64,000 bases of DNA from an uncultured Kiritimatiellota bacterium (GCA_944391085.1 CALXSE010000012.1:1-64000), one strand, 5' to 3'. Counted from the stretch's first letter, positions 34,922-44,311 are shown. Made by a program: numbers and translations. The notes: generated from the sequence alone by a model not told the origin.

Positions 34922-35064
34922 AAAACAGCCCTCGGAGGAGGCGCAAGGCGTGAGTTTGTCCACCTTGGCCACCAGCTGCAAACAGCCCTGGCACGGAGGG
35001 GGCGCGGAGCGTGAGTTTGTCCACCTTGGCTACCAGCTGCAAACAGCCCTGGCACGGAGGCGGC
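34922..35064. repeat. 61-bp tandem repeat
   Basis: Units starting at 34951 and 35012 repeat with a 61-bp period: TGAGTTTGTCCACCTTGGC, one C/T change, then ACCAGCTGCAAACAGCCCTG. A degenerate partial unit precedes them from 34922. There are too few copies and no unique spacers, so it is not a CRISPR array. Confidence 0.8.
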
Positions 35065-35321
35065 GTGGGGTTCCCGGCTTTCCCCGTCAGGCGGGCCTAT
35101 CGGCGGCGTCTCGGACGCGGCGCACGGGGCAACCGTCCGTCTCCAGCGCCTCATGCGCCCCGGGCGCGGTATGGGCACGCCGCCGCCCGCCGGCCAGGGG
35201 GCCGCGCCATACGTGGGGCGGCGTGCCCTCGGCCAATGCGCCAACCTGCGCCGCGGCCAGGGGGCCACGCCGTGCGCGACGCGGCGGCTTTTGGTAAACT
35301 GATGGATTAAAAGGAGGCTTT

Positions 35322-35732
35322 ATGGAAGATTGCCTGTTCTGCAAGATCGTCCGCGGGGAGATCCCCTCCACCAAGATTTTCGAGGATGCGCACGCCTACG
35401 CCTTTCTGGACATCAACCCGTTCGGGAAGGGGCACACGCTGGTGGTGCCGAAGTTCCACGCCGAGCAGCTCTTTTTCCTGCCGCCCGAGGAGCTCGCCGG
35501 GGTGATGCCCGCGGTGCAGCGCGTGGCGTGCCTGTTGCGGCGGAAGCTGGGGTGCGACGGGCTGGCGCTGATGCAGCTCAACGGCGCGTGCGCGGGGCAG
35601 ACGGTGGGGCACGTCCATTTCCACCTCATCCCGCGCTACGCGGGGCAGCCCGCCGGGTGGGCGCCGCTTGAGGGCGAGGCGGCGGCCGAGGCGAAGGACT
35701 TCGAGGCGTTGCGGCGGCGGATCCTGGGCTGA
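35322..35732 (+). CDS. HIT family nucleotide-binding protein
   Basis: A 136-residue histidine-triad protein of the HinT/Hit branch. It begins CLFCKIVRGEIPSTKIFED and carries the triad GHVHFHLIPR near residues 97-103, plus the LDINPFGKGHTLVVPK block. Family members hydrolyse AMP-linked substrates such as phosphoramidates. AAAAGGAGG is a strong ribosome binding site. The stop overlaps the next ATG (TGATG), starting an operon that runs to thrC. Confidence 0.92.
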   Translation: MEDCLFCKIVRGEIPSTKIFEDAHAYAFLDINPFGKGHTLVVPKFHAEQLFFLPPEELAGVMPAVQRVACLLRRKLGCDGLALMQLNGACAGQTVGHVHFHLIPRYAGQPAGWAPLEGEAAAEAKDFEALRRRILG

Positions 35733-36685
35733 TGGACGACCTGGCCCTTTCCACCTCGTACTTCGCGGGGCGCCGGCTGGCGCCCGCGGAAATGGCCGCG
35801 GCCGTGCGGGCGCTCGGGCTGGCGCGGGTGGAGCTGGGATATCTGACACGCGAGACGGAGCTCGACGGCTGGGAGGCCGCCGCGGCCGCCGAGGGGCTGA
35901 CGGTGGGGAGCGTGCACGCCTTTTGCCCGGTCTCGGCGGCGGAGCCCTTCCCGGGGCCGGAAATCCATTCGCTGGCGGAGCCCGAGGCGCGGCGACGCGG
36001 GGCGGCCGTGCGGGCGACGCTGCGGACGCTGGACTGCGCGGCGCGCCTCGGGGCGCGGGCGGTGGTGATGCACGGGGGGCGGGTGCGGATGCGGCGGGCG
36101 CGGTTGCTCCTGGGTTCGGCGCCGTACCGTTCGCGGCTCTCGGAGGCCTGCGCGGCGCGGGGGGGAAGGCCGGATTGGGCGCTGGTGGAGCAGGAGCGGG
36201 GGCTGCGCGCGGAGGCGGCGGGGGCCTGGCTGGACGCGCTGGCGGCGTCCCTGGACGCGGTGCTGCCCTATTTCGAGGAGGCGGGGGTGACCCTGGCCTT
36301 CGAGAACCTGCCGGGCTTCGAGGCGTTCCCGGACCCGGCGGAGCTGGCGCTGCTGCGGCGGCGCTTCCCAAGCCCGTGCCTGGGGGCGTGGTATGACGTG
36401 GGGCACGGGGAGCGGAAGGCGCGCGTGGGCGATTGGCCGCAGGCCGAGACGCTCGACTTCACGGGGGCGTTCACGGTGGGGGCGCACCTGCATGACGTGC
36501 GGGGGCTGGAGGAGGACCACCAGGCGCCGGGGATGGGCGCGGTGGATTGGGGGGCGCTGCGGCCGCTGCTGGGGCGGCCGGGGCTGCTGCGGGTGCTGGA
36601 GCCCTCGCCGCTGGTCTCGGAGGAGGCGCTGCGGCGGGGGATCGCGTTCTTGCGGGCGTTCTTTTCGGAGGGCATGGACAGATGA
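35732..36685 (+). CDS. Xylose isomerase-like TIM-barrel protein
   Basis: A 317-residue AP-endonuclease-2/xylose-isomerase-like TIM barrel. The strands and metal ligands fit the family: GLARVELGY, VGSVHAF, ARAVVMHGG, TLAFENLPGF (Glu ligand), AWYDVGHGER (Asp/His) and GAHLHDVRG (His-x-His). Such proteins are sugar isomerases, epimerases or endonucleases; the substrate is unknown. Its stop overlaps the next start (ATGA). Confidence 0.8.
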   Translation: MDDLALSTSYFAGRRLAPAEMAAAVRALGLARVELGYLTRETELDGWEAAAAAEGLTVGSVHAFCPVSAAEPFPGPEIHSLAEPEARRRGAAVRATLRTLDCAARLGARAVVMHGGRVRMRRARLLLGSAPYRSRLSEACAARGGRPDWALVEQERGLRAEAAGAWLDALAASLDAVLPYFEEAGVTLAFENLPGFEAFPDPAELALLRRRFPSPCLGAWYDVGHGERKARVGDWPQAETLDFTGAFTVGAHLHDVRGLEEDHQAPGMGAVDWGALRPLLGRPGLLRVLEPSPLVSEEALRRGIAFLRAFFSEGMDR

Positions 36686-38739
36686 ACTTCTTCGCGGATC
36701 TGAGCATCGTGGTCGCGGTGGCCGCGGCGGTTGGGCTGCTCTTCTCGCGGTGGGATCTGCCGCTGACGGTGGGGTACATCCTGGCGGGGATGATCGTGGG
36801 GCCGCACCTGGGGGTGACGTGGATCCACGACCCGGACAACATCAAGATGCTCTCCGATTTGGGCGTGATGTTCCTGATGTTCTCCATCGGGCTGGGGTTC
36901 AGCTTCCGCAAGGTGCGCCAGATGGGCGGGACGGTGGTCTTCCCGGCGGTGTGGGACGTGGCGTTCATGGTCATCGGCGGCTTCTGCGTGGGCAAGATGC
37001 TCGGCTGGGGGGTGCTGGAAAGCTTCCTGCTGGGGCTCATCCTCTGCGACAGCTCCACCTCCATCGCCGCGAAGACGCTCGAAGGGCTGGGGTGGCTGGG
37101 CAGGCGCTTCGCCGACAACACCTTCGCCATCGCGCTCATCGAGGACGTGCTGGCCATCCTCCTCATCGCGGTGCTCAACGGCGTGGCCGGCGGGCTGGGC
37201 GGCGAGGGCGTGGGCTGGGGCGCGCTGATGCTCGACATCGGCAAGCAGCTGGGCGTGCTGGCGCTCTTCCTCATCGGGGTGACGGTGCTGGGCATCCTCC
37301 TGGCGCCCAAGCTGATGAACTACGTGACCGGGCGCTTCGGCGACGAGATCGTCCTCATGGCCGCGCTCGGCATCTGCTGCGGCGTCTCCTGCTTCGCGCA
37401 GAACGGGCTGGGGCTCTCGCTGGTGGTGGGGGCCTTCCTCGCCGGCGCCATCATCGCCGAGGCGCGCAGCCGGCGGCGCATCGAGCGCGTGGTGCGGCCG
37501 GTGACGGACCTCTTCGCCGCGGTCTTCTTCGTCTCCGTGGGGCTGCAGGTGGAGCCGCTGGCGCTGTGGCAGAACCTGGGCGTCATCGTCGTCATCACGC
37601 TGGCGATGATCGCGCTCAAGCTGGTGAACAACACCGTGGCCTGCCTCCTCGTGGGCGAGGCCCCGCGCGACGCCTTCAAGGTAGGCCTGGGCATGGGCCA
37701 GGTGGCGGAGTTCTCTTTCATCATCGCCGGCATCGCCATGGCCGGGGGCATGAGCGAGCGCCCGCTCTACCAGATCGCCATCGGCGTGGCCCTCCTCTGC
37801 ACCGCCACCAACCCTTACCTCCTGCGCGCCTCAGATCGCCTCTACGCCCTCGCCGGGCGCGCCTTCCCGGGGCGCCTGCACGACCTGCTGCACTGGTACC
37901 GCCGCTGGATCGCCAACCTCGCCACCCGCCAGGGCGAGGGCGGGCAGAGCGCGCTGGCGCACCTCCGCGGCCACGTCGTCATCCTCGGCCTTCAGCTGGC
38001 CATGCTCCTGATCATCTTCGCGGTCTTCTACCTCGTCGCCACCATCCCCACCGTCTCGGGCTTCCTGGCCGGGCTCGACGGCCTCGTCCCCTACCTCCCC
38101 CTCGGCGGGCTGGCCTGCGCCGCCGCCGCGCTCCTCGTCTGCGCCCCGGCCATCTGGGCCGCCGGGCACACCTGGGGCGAGATCGTCCGCCACGCCGCCG
38201 ACGAGCCCTTCAAGGGCGAGATCCACGGCCTCCACCGCGTCCGCTCCTTCATCAAGACCTGCCTCAAGGTCGCCGGCTGGATGATCCTGGCCATCTACGT
38301 GGCCATGCTCTGCTCGGGCTTCGTCCGCTCCGCCTGGATCCTCGCCCCGCTCATCCTCGCAGGCGGCCTCTACGTCCTCCGCTTCGGCGGGCGCTTCCGC
38401 GAGCAATACAAGACCTCCCACGAAATCCTCAAGGACGCCTTCGACGTCTCCGCCCTCCCCCCTGAGGAGCCCGTCACCCTCTCGGCCCTCGCCGTCCACA
38501 CCGAGACCGTCACCCTCCCGCGCAACGCCGCCGTCGACGGGCGGACCCTCGGCGAGATCGACCTGCGCAAGCGCACCGGCGCCGCCGTCATCTCCCTCTC
38601 CTCCCGCCGCCTCGGCACCAGCGTCTCCCCCGGCCGCGACACCCGCCTCGCCTCCGGCGACACCCTCATCCTCGTCGGCTCCGACGCCGAGCTCGAAGCC
38701 GCCCTCGCCCTCCTCACCCAGCAAGGAACCCGCCCATGA
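36682..38739 (+). CDS. Kef-type (CPA2) cation:proton antiporter
   Basis: A 685-residue monovalent cation/proton antiporter. The N-terminal 380 residues form the Na+/H+ exchanger-type membrane domain (DLPLTVGYILAGMIVGPHLG; LGVMFLMFSIGLGFSFRKV). Further membrane helices follow. A C-terminal RCK_C/TrkA-C-like domain (residues about 600-680) ends the protein; no RCK_N NAD-binding motif was seen. K+ or Na+ is the likely substrate. ATG 36682 overlaps the upstream stop, and thrC overlaps its own end by 4 nt. Confidence 0.87.
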   Translation: MNFFADLSIVVAVAAAVGLLFSRWDLPLTVGYILAGMIVGPHLGVTWIHDPDNIKMLSDLGVMFLMFSIGLGFSFRKVRQMGGTVVFPAVWDVAFMVIGGFCVGKMLGWGVLESFLLGLILCDSSTSIAAKTLEGLGWLGRRFADNTFAIALIEDVLAILLIAVLNGVAGGLGGEGVGWGALMLDIGKQLGVLALFLIGVTVLGILLAPKLMNYVTGRFGDEIVLMAALGICCGVSCFAQNGLGLSLVVGAFLAGAIIAEARSRRRIERVVRPVTDLFAAVFFVSVGLQVEPLALWQNLGVIVVITLAMIALKLVNNTVACLLVGEAPRDAFKVGLGMGQVAEFSFIIAGIAMAGGMSERPLYQIAIGVALLCTATNPYLLRASDRLYALAGRAFPGRLHDLLHWYRRWIANLATRQGEGGQSALAHLRGHVVILGLQLAMLLIIFAVFYLVATIPTVSGFLAGLDGLVPYLPLGGLACAAAALLVCAPAIWAAGHTWGEIVRHAADEPFKGEIHGLHRVRSFIKTCLKVAGWMILAIYVAMLCSGFVRSAWILAPLILAGGLYVLRFGGRFREQYKTSHEILKDAFDVSALPPEEPVTLSALAVHTETVTLPRNAAVDGRTLGEIDLRKRTGAAVISLSSRRLGTSVSPGRDTRLASGDTLILVGSDAELEAALALLTQQGTRP

Positions 38740-40166
38740 ACTACCGCTCCACCCGTGGCCGCGCCCCCGCCGTCGACGCCCTCGCCGCCCTCCTCAACGG
38801 CCTCGCCCCGGACGGCGGGCTCTACGTCCCCGACCGCCCCCCCGAGCCCCTCGCTCCCGGCGCGGACTACCCCGCCACCATGGCCGCCATCCTCGCGCGC
38901 TTCTTCCCCGAGATCCCCGGGGACGTCCGCGCCCAGGCCCTCCAGGCCTCCCTCGCCCGCTTCGCGTGCCCGGCCGACCCCGTGCCCCTGCGCACCTTCG
39001 GCGACGTCTCCTTCCTCGAGCTCTTCCACGGCCCCACCCTCGCCTTCAAGGACGTCGCCCTCACCCTCCTGCCGCACCTCCTGGCCCACGCCGCCCAGGC
39101 CGCCGGGCTCGCGCGCGTCTGCGTCCTCACCGCCACCAGCGGCGACACCGGCAGCGCCGCCATGCGCGGCTTCGCCGACGTCCCCGGCGCCACCCTCCTG
39201 GCCCTCTACCCCGCGCGCGGCATCTCCGAGATCCAACGCCGCCAGATGGTCTGCTGCCCCGGCCGAAACGTCCACGCCTACGCCGTCCGGGGCAACTTCG
39301 ACGACGCCCAGGCCGCCGTCAAGGCCGCCTTCGCAGACCCCGCCCTCCACGCCGCCGCCCGCCGCGCCGGCGCGGCCCTCACCTCCGCCAACTCCATCAA
39401 CATCGGCCGCCTCCTCCCCCAGGTCGCCTACTACCTCCACGCCGCCGCGGCCCTCGGCACCCCCTTCGACGTCGTCGTCCCCACCGGCAACTTCGGCAAC
39501 ATCCTCGCCGCCCTCTACGCCAAGCTCCTCGGCGCCCCCATCGGTCGCCTCGCCGTCGCCTCCAACCAAAACCGCGTCGTCTGCGACTTCATCCGCACCG
39601 GCCGCTACGACGCCCGGCGCGACTTCCACGTCACCAACGCCCCCTCCATGGACATCCTGCGCTCCTCCAACGTCGAGCGCCTCCTCTGGCACCTCACCAA
39701 AGGCAACGACGTCGAGGTCCGCACCTGGCAGGCCCAGCTCCAGGCCGAGGGCGTCTTCCAGCTCTCCGGCTATCCCCTCCACGACCTCCGCGCCGACTTC
39801 GCCGCCGGCTGGGCCACCCCCCAGGAGACCGAGCGCGCCATCGCCGACGCCTGGGGCCGCCTCGGCTACCTCCTCGACCCGCACACCGCCATCGGCTGGA
39901 AAGTCGCCAACGAGCTCCCCCCCACCGGCCGCCACACCCTCATCGCCGCCACCGCCAGCCCCTGGAAGTTCCCCGCCACCGTCCTGCGCGCCCTCGAAGG
40001 CTCGGCCCCGGAGGACGACTTCGCCGCCGCCGAGGCCCTCGCCGCGCGCACCGGCCTGCCCCCCGCCCTCCTGGAACTGCGCGGCGCCCCCCTCCTCCAC
40101 GACGCCGTGATCCCCCCCTCCGACCTCCCCAAGGCCATCCTCGCCCACCTCGGCGCGGAGGCCTGA
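38736..40166 (+). CDS. thrC: Threonine synthase
   Basis: A 476-residue PLP enzyme converting O-phosphohomoserine to threonine. It has the N-terminal YRSTRGRAPAVDALAALLNGLAPDGGLYVP block, the PLP lysine Lys105 in LAFKDVAL, the phosphate-binding TATSGDTGSAAM and the substrate block NSINIGRLLPQ. Length fits the ThrC class. Its start overlaps the antiporter stop. It converges with the FtsW/RodA-family gene, with only 1 nt between stops and no terminator. Confidence 0.95.
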   Translation: MNYRSTRGRAPAVDALAALLNGLAPDGGLYVPDRPPEPLAPGADYPATMAAILARFFPEIPGDVRAQALQASLARFACPADPVPLRTFGDVSFLELFHGPTLAFKDVALTLLPHLLAHAAQAAGLARVCVLTATSGDTGSAAMRGFADVPGATLLALYPARGISEIQRRQMVCCPGRNVHAYAVRGNFDDAQAAVKAAFADPALHAAARRAGAALTSANSINIGRLLPQVAYYLHAAAALGTPFDVVVPTGNFGNILAALYAKLLGAPIGRLAVASNQNRVVCDFIRTGRYDARRDFHVTNAPSMDILRSSNVERLLWHLTKGNDVEVRTWQAQLQAEGVFQLSGYPLHDLRADFAAGWATPQETERAIADAWGRLGYLLDPHTAIGWKVANELPPTGRHTLIAATASPWKFPATVLRALEGSAPEDDFAAAEALAARTGLPPALLELRGAPLLHDAVIPPSDLPKAILAHLGAEA

Positions 40167-40167
40167 A

Positions 40168-41526
40168 TCACCCCTGGCGCCCGGCCTTCGAGGCCGCGGC
40201 GGCCAGCCCGCACAGCCACAGCGTCGCCAACAGCGAAAAGCCCCCCTGGCTCAGCAAAGGCAGGGTGATCCCCGTCATCGGCAACGCCTTCGTCACCCCC
40301 GCCACGTTCAGCAGCGTCTGCACCCCAAGCGCCGACGCCGCCCCCGCCCCCACCAGGGCCAGCGCGGGGTTCTTCGCCTCGGCTCCCGCCCGCGCCAGGC
40401 GCAGCAGCCACAGCCAATACAACAGCAACAGGAGCGCGCACCCCACCAGCCCCCACTCCTCCGCCACCGCGGCGTAGACGAAATCGTTGGAGACGATCGG
40501 CACCGCGTTGGGCGTGCCCTCTCCCAGGCCGACGCCCCAAAGGCCGCCCGCGTACTGCGCGCAGAGCGATTGCCCGATCTGCCACCCCCCGTCAAGCGGG
40601 TCCGCGAAGGGATCCAGCCACGCCGCGAAACGCTCGGCCGTGTGCGCGCTCAGCCCCTGCAACGCCGCCCCCGCCGCGACGGCCCCGCCCAACCCGAAGG
40701 CCAGCCACGCGGGCCGACGCGTCAGCGCCGTCAGCAGGAAGACCGCCGTCAGGCACAAAATCAGGGCCAGCCCCAGATCGCGTACCAGCACCGCCCCGGC
40801 CAACGGCACCCCCCACGCGAACCCCAGCGCCAGCGCGTCCCGCGCCGGCGGGAACGGCACGCCGCACGCCGTCCGCGACAACCCCTTCGCCCGGAGCGGC
40901 AGCCACCCCGCCGCAAAGAGCACCAGCCCCACCTTGGCCAGCTCCGTCGGGTTCACCTGCCCCGGCAAAAAGAGCCCCCCGCGATAGGGCCGGCCAAAGA
41001 CGAACAAGGCCCCAAGGACGCCCACCGCCGCCAGCCAACACGGCCAGCGCATCGGCGCCAGCGCCCGCGCCAACGCCTCCGCCGGCAGCCACCGCACGCA
41101 CGCCAAAAAGCCGGCCAGCCCCGCCAGGAGCGGCGCGTAGGCCCGCCACGCCACCCAGCTCTCCGCCCACGTCCCCAGGCGCAGCTGCTCCACCACCCCA
41201 AGCCCCAGCAGCAGCACCGTCAGCGCCACCAACCCCCGATCCCCCGCATAGACGCGCGGCCGGCTCCACCGCCACCCCAACAGCGCCGCCGCGCCCCACA
41301 GCGCCAGCGGCGCGAAAAAGGCCCCCGTGACGCACTCGTCGTTCATCACCCGCGTGGCGGCGACGGGGAAGGCCGCCGCCGCCACCGTCAGCGCGCAGAG
41401 CAGGAACCACGCCCCGCCCGCCCCCTGCCGCGGCGGGGGTTCCGGCGCGGCGGGCACGGCCTTCCGGCGCGTCCGGGCGGGGGCCCGGCGTTTGGGCTTG
41501 CGTGCCACGGCGGCGCCCCTGGGCAC
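40168..41526 (-). CDS. FtsW/RodA/SpoVE family glycan polymerase
   Basis: A 452-residue SEDS-family polytopic protein that polymerises peptidoglycan glycan strands from lipid II. About ten membrane helices are visible. Family blocks include FLPGQVNPTELAKVGLVLF, RFAAWLDPFADPLDGGWQIGQSL, EEWGLVGC and the C-terminal GVTKALPMTGITLPLLSQGG. The catalytic Asp position is unclear. A basic N-terminal extension precedes the first helix. The listed start is a GTG, and a second GTG seven codons in is also possible. FtsW and RodA cannot be separated; no partner PBP gene is adjacent. It starts 4 nt after the sulfatase stop. Confidence 0.85.
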   Translation of the reverse strand: MPRGAAVARKPKRRAPARTRRKAVPAAPEPPPRQGAGGAWFLLCALTVAAAAFPVAATRVMNDECVTGAFFAPLALWGAAALLGWRWSRPRVYAGDRGLVALTVLLLGLGVVEQLRLGTWAESWVAWRAYAPLLAGLAGFLACVRWLPAEALARALAPMRWPCWLAAVGVLGALFVFGRPYRGGLFLPGQVNPTELAKVGLVLFAAGWLPLRAKGLSRTACGVPFPPARDALALGFAWGVPLAGAVLVRDLGLALILCLTAVFLLTALTRRPAWLAFGLGGAVAAGAALQGLSAHTAERFAAWLDPFADPLDGGWQIGQSLCAQYAGGLWGVGLGEGTPNAVPIVSNDFVYAAVAEEWGLVGCALLLLLYWLWLLRLARAGAEAKNPALALVGAGAASALGVQTLLNVAGVTKALPMTGITLPLLSQGGFSLLATLWLCGLAAAASKAGRQG

Positions 41527-41530
41527 GCCC

Positions 41531-43336
41531 TCAGGCTTCGTCGGGGAAGGGCACGGGCGCGCCGTCCGGACTGCCGCGGCGGGGCATCTGGGCGCGGCGC
41601 TCGCGGAGCAGGCGGCCCATCTCCTTGCGGAGGCGCTTCACCACGTCGGGGCGCTGGCCGGCCAGGTTGTTCCGCTCGCCGATGTCCGTGTAGAGGTCGT
41701 AGAGCTCAAACGACTGGTCCGAGTGCTGGTAAATCAGCTTCCAGCGGCCCAGGCGGAGCGCGGAGAAGAAGTGGTACTCGGCGCCCGGGATGCCCTCGCC
41801 CCAGTAGTTCGGGTAATGCCAGAGCAACGGCCGCGCGTCGCCATTCGGGCGCACGGTCTTGCGGCGGCCCAGGAGCACGGGCAGGAAGCTTTCGCCGTCG
41901 ATGACCTGCTCCAGCGGCCCGTCGTCATACACGCCCGCGGGGGTGACGGCCAGGCGCGCGGGCCGCGGCACGCCGGCGGCCTGGAGGATCGTCGGGTAAA
42001 AGTCCTCGATGATGACCGGCTCGTGGCAGACGCTCCCGGGCGCGATTTTCCCCGGCCAGACGGCGATGAGCGGCTCGCGCGTGCCGCCTTCGTAGCACGA
42101 GCCCTTGCCGGCGCGCGCGGGTTCGTTCGCGGCCTTCAGGCGCCCGGAGACGGAGAGGCCGCCGTTGTCGGCCATGAAGATGAAGAGCGTGTTCCTTGCC
42201 TCGCCCAGCGCCTCCAGCTTGTCAAGGAGCTTGCCCAGCGACTCGTCCATCCCCTGGATCAGCGTGGCGTAGTTCCGCTCCATCGCGTCCCACTTCAACC
42301 CGTCCTTCGGGTTCGGGTTCCGCTTGTCCTGCGCCACGTCCTGGGCGTCCGAGCGGCTCGCGTCCCACGCCCGCCCGTTGTCGAGCGGGGCGTGGATGGC
42401 GTAGTGCGCCATGTAGAGGTAGAAGGGGCGGTCGGGGTCGGCGGCGTGGTGGCGCTCCAGCTCCCTGAGCGTCATGTCCGTCAGCGCGTCGGTCAGGAAG
42501 ACGTTGTCCTCATAATAGTTGTTCTCGTCCAGGCCCGGCGTGGCGAACTGCGAGTACTGCTTGTTGCCGTAATGCGCGTCGCCGCGGTAATTCTGCGGCC
42601 CGCCCACCTCGCACCCCGCGATGTTCACGTCGAAGCCGAACTGCCGCGGGTCCGCCCCCGGCGTCGTCGGGGCCTTGGAATCCCGCTTGTTGTACTGCCC
42701 CGAGCCGCTCCCCCAATGCGCCTTGCCCACATGGATGGTATGGTAGCCCACATCGTGCAGGAGCTGGGGGAAGGTGAGCGCGTTCGTGAAGGGCATCTTC
42801 ATGTCATAGGCGTTCCCGCCCGGCGCATCCAGGGCCGGCTGGAAGAACTTCCCGTCCGGCCCCGTCCGCCACGGCGGCTGGCACACGCCGCGCGCCTGCG
42901 TCCCCGGCGGCTGAAGCCCGTTCGCCGACCACCGCGGCGGGTAAAGGCCCTCCCCATGCGCGCCAAAACGGCTCTGCTGATCCACCCCCAGCGTCCAATC
43001 CGTCACCCGGTGTCGCGCAGCGTTCATCCCGCTCATCAGCGAGCACCGCGAGGGCGAGCACACCGCGCACGCATACGCGTCCGTGAACACCATCCCATAC
43101 CGCGCCAGGCGCTCCATGTTCGGCGTCCGCCCCTCATACCGGCGGTTCAGCCGCGTCTTCACCGCCTTCCCATCCTGGTAATAAAACGGCACCGACGTGT
43201 CCTGCCACCCCATGTCATCCACCAGGAACAACACAATGTTCGGCCGGCGCGCCGGCCCCGCCGCCCACCCCGGCCCCGCCGCCAACGCCCCCACCCCGGC
43301 GCCCAACATCCCCAAAAAGCCTCTTCTCGTAACCAT
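41531..43336 (-). CDS. Tat-exported arylsulfatase-type sulfatase
   Basis: A 601-residue sulfatase. The N-terminus is a Tat-type signal, TRRGFLGMLGAGVGALAAG. The formylglycine motif is CSPSR at residues 93-97, so it is a cysteine-type enzyme needing a formylglycine-generating or anaerobic maturase; none is in the window. Metal-binding DD in LFLVDDMGW, HVGKAHWG and FMADNGG are present. The substrate is probably a sulfated polysaccharide or host glycan, as expected for PVC bacteria, but unproven. ATG 43336 is chosen because it begins the signal; the ribosome binding site is AAGGA. Confidence 0.9.
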   Translation of the reverse strand: MVTRRGFLGMLGAGVGALAAGPGWAAGPARRPNIVLFLVDDMGWQDTSVPFYYQDGKAVKTRLNRRYEGRTPNMERLARYGMVFTDAYACAVCSPSRCSLMSGMNAARHRVTDWTLGVDQQSRFGAHGEGLYPPRWSANGLQPPGTQARGVCQPPWRTGPDGKFFQPALDAPGGNAYDMKMPFTNALTFPQLLHDVGYHTIHVGKAHWGSGSGQYNKRDSKAPTTPGADPRQFGFDVNIAGCEVGGPQNYRGDAHYGNKQYSQFATPGLDENNYYEDNVFLTDALTDMTLRELERHHAADPDRPFYLYMAHYAIHAPLDNGRAWDASRSDAQDVAQDKRNPNPKDGLKWDAMERNYATLIQGMDESLGKLLDKLEALGEARNTLFIFMADNGGLSVSGRLKAANEPARAGKGSCYEGGTREPLIAVWPGKIAPGSVCHEPVIIEDFYPTILQAAGVPRPARLAVTPAGVYDDGPLEQVIDGESFLPVLLGRRKTVRPNGDARPLLWHYPNYWGEGIPGAEYHFFSALRLGRWKLIYQHSDQSFELYDLYTDIGERNNLAGQRPDVVKRLRKEMGRLLRERRAQMPRRGSPDGAPVPFPDEA

Positions 43337-43358
43337 CGCCTGAATCCTTTCTCTCCCC

Positions 43359-43387
43359 AGTATGGCAGAAACACCCCCAAAAGGCAA
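43359..43387 (-). promoter_or_regulatory. Promoter of the sulfatase gene
   Basis: Minus strand: TTGCCT -35 box, 17-bp spacer and CATACT -10 box, giving a leader of about 16-20 nt. Confidence 0.6.
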
Positions 43388-43473
43388 CCCCAACGCCCCG
43401 CCAGGCCGGCGGGTACGCCTTCCCATCCGCGGCCCACGCCAAAGAGCGAGGCGGGCGGCGCAAAAAAAAAGGC

Positions 43474-43504
43474 TTGACCTGGAGCGCCCTCCAAAGCCTA
43501 TCCT
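43474..43504 (+). promoter_or_regulatory. MerR-type promoter/operator of the flavodoxin gene
   Basis: TTGACC -35 box, an unusually long 19-bp spacer and TATCCT -10 box. The spacer holds the dyad TGGAG-CGCC-CTCCA (43480-43493). A 19-bp spacer with a central dyad is the hallmark of MerR-family activated promoters, and the sequence resembles operators of the AdhR/NmlR branch. No MerR gene is in the window. Confidence 0.7.
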
Positions 43505-43534
43505 ATCGGCAAACACTAGGAAAGGAACACACCC

Positions 43535-44101
43535 ATGACCAGACGCAACTTCCTCCTGAACGCCGCCATCGCCGCGGGCGCGACCCTCGCGGGCGCCGCG
43601 GGGGCGCAGACGCCCGCCCCCGCGCAAAAGCCCAAAACCCTCGTCGCCTACTACTCATGGAGCGGCAACACCAAGGCCCTGGCCCGCCACCTCGCCGACG
43701 CCCTCGGCGCGGAACTCCTGGAACTCACGCCCGAGACCCCCTACCCCACGGCCTACTCCGCCTGCCTCGACAAAGCCAAGGCCGACATCGCCGCGGGCGC
43801 GCGCCCCGCGCTCAAGGTGCTCCCAGACCTGGCCCCGTACGACGCCGTCCTCGTCGGCACGCCGAACTGGTGGGGCACCCTCGCGCCGCCCGTCTGCACC
43901 CTCATCGAGAACCCCGCCCTCGCCGGCAAGAAGATGGCCCTCTTCCAAACCCACGGCGGCGGCGGCGAACAACGCTGCGGGCGGGACTTCAAGCGCCTGG
44001 CCAAAGGCGAGATCGTCGCAAGCCCGCTCATCGTCGCGGGCACCCGCGCGGCCGCCTCCCGGCAGGCCGCCGCGCAATGGGCCGCCGCGCTCCCGCTCTG
44101 A
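43535..44101 (+). CDS. Tat-exported flavodoxin
   Basis: A 188-residue flavodoxin-like protein with a twin-arginine signal (TRRNFLLNAAIAAGATLAG). The FMN phosphate loop is YYSWSGNTKALA, and the aromatic FMN-stacking region is VGTPNWWGTLAPPV. The pattern matches the flavodoxin_4 type. It would transfer electrons outside the cytoplasm; the partner is unknown. The MerR-type operator upstream suggests induction by electrophile, metal or redox stress. AAAGGAA is the ribosome binding site. Confidence 0.88.
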   Translation: MTRRNFLLNAAIAAGATLAGAAGAQTPAPAQKPKTLVAYYSWSGNTKALARHLADALGAELLELTPETPYPTAYSACLDKAKADIAAGARPALKVLPDLAPYDAVLVGTPNWWGTLAPPVCTLIENPALAGKKMALFQTHGGGGEQRCGRDFKRLAKGEIVASPLIVAGTRAAASRQAAAQWAAALPL

Positions 44102-44111
44102 GCCCACGTCC

Positions 44112-44136
44112 GGCCCCCGCCCTCCCGGCGGGGGCC
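44112..44136 (+). terminator. Terminator of the flavodoxin gene
   Basis: Stem GGCCCCCGCC / GGCGGGGGCC with a 5-nt loop, followed by TTTCCCTT. Confidence 0.75.
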
Positions 44137-44311
44137 TTTCCCTTGCCGCGCGACGGCGCCCCCTCGAGCCCCCCGGGGTGAAAACGGCGCCGGCCGGCCC
44201 ACGCGCGCCCCGCGGCGCCGCCCTCGCCCAGCCAGCGGCCGAGGGGCCTCACCGATAGCCCAGGCAGGACAACTGGGCGGGGGCCCGAAAAGCGCTTTGA
44301 CAGGAAAAAAA

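Larger units (their letters stand above)
34491..35321. other. Gene-poor region with repeats
   Basis: About 830 bp without a convincing gene. Open frames here are made of repeat translations. It contains the upstream region of the PEP-CTERM gene, a GC hairpin element at 34600-34636 that recurs at 53941-53971, the 61-bp tandem repeat at 34922-35064, and further imperfect GGCCAGGGGGCC repeats. A small RNA is possible but not demonstrable. Confidence 0.6.

Noticed and set aside
34922-35064. CRISPR array
   Set aside because: Only two full units directly adjoin each other, with no unique spacers and no cas genes.
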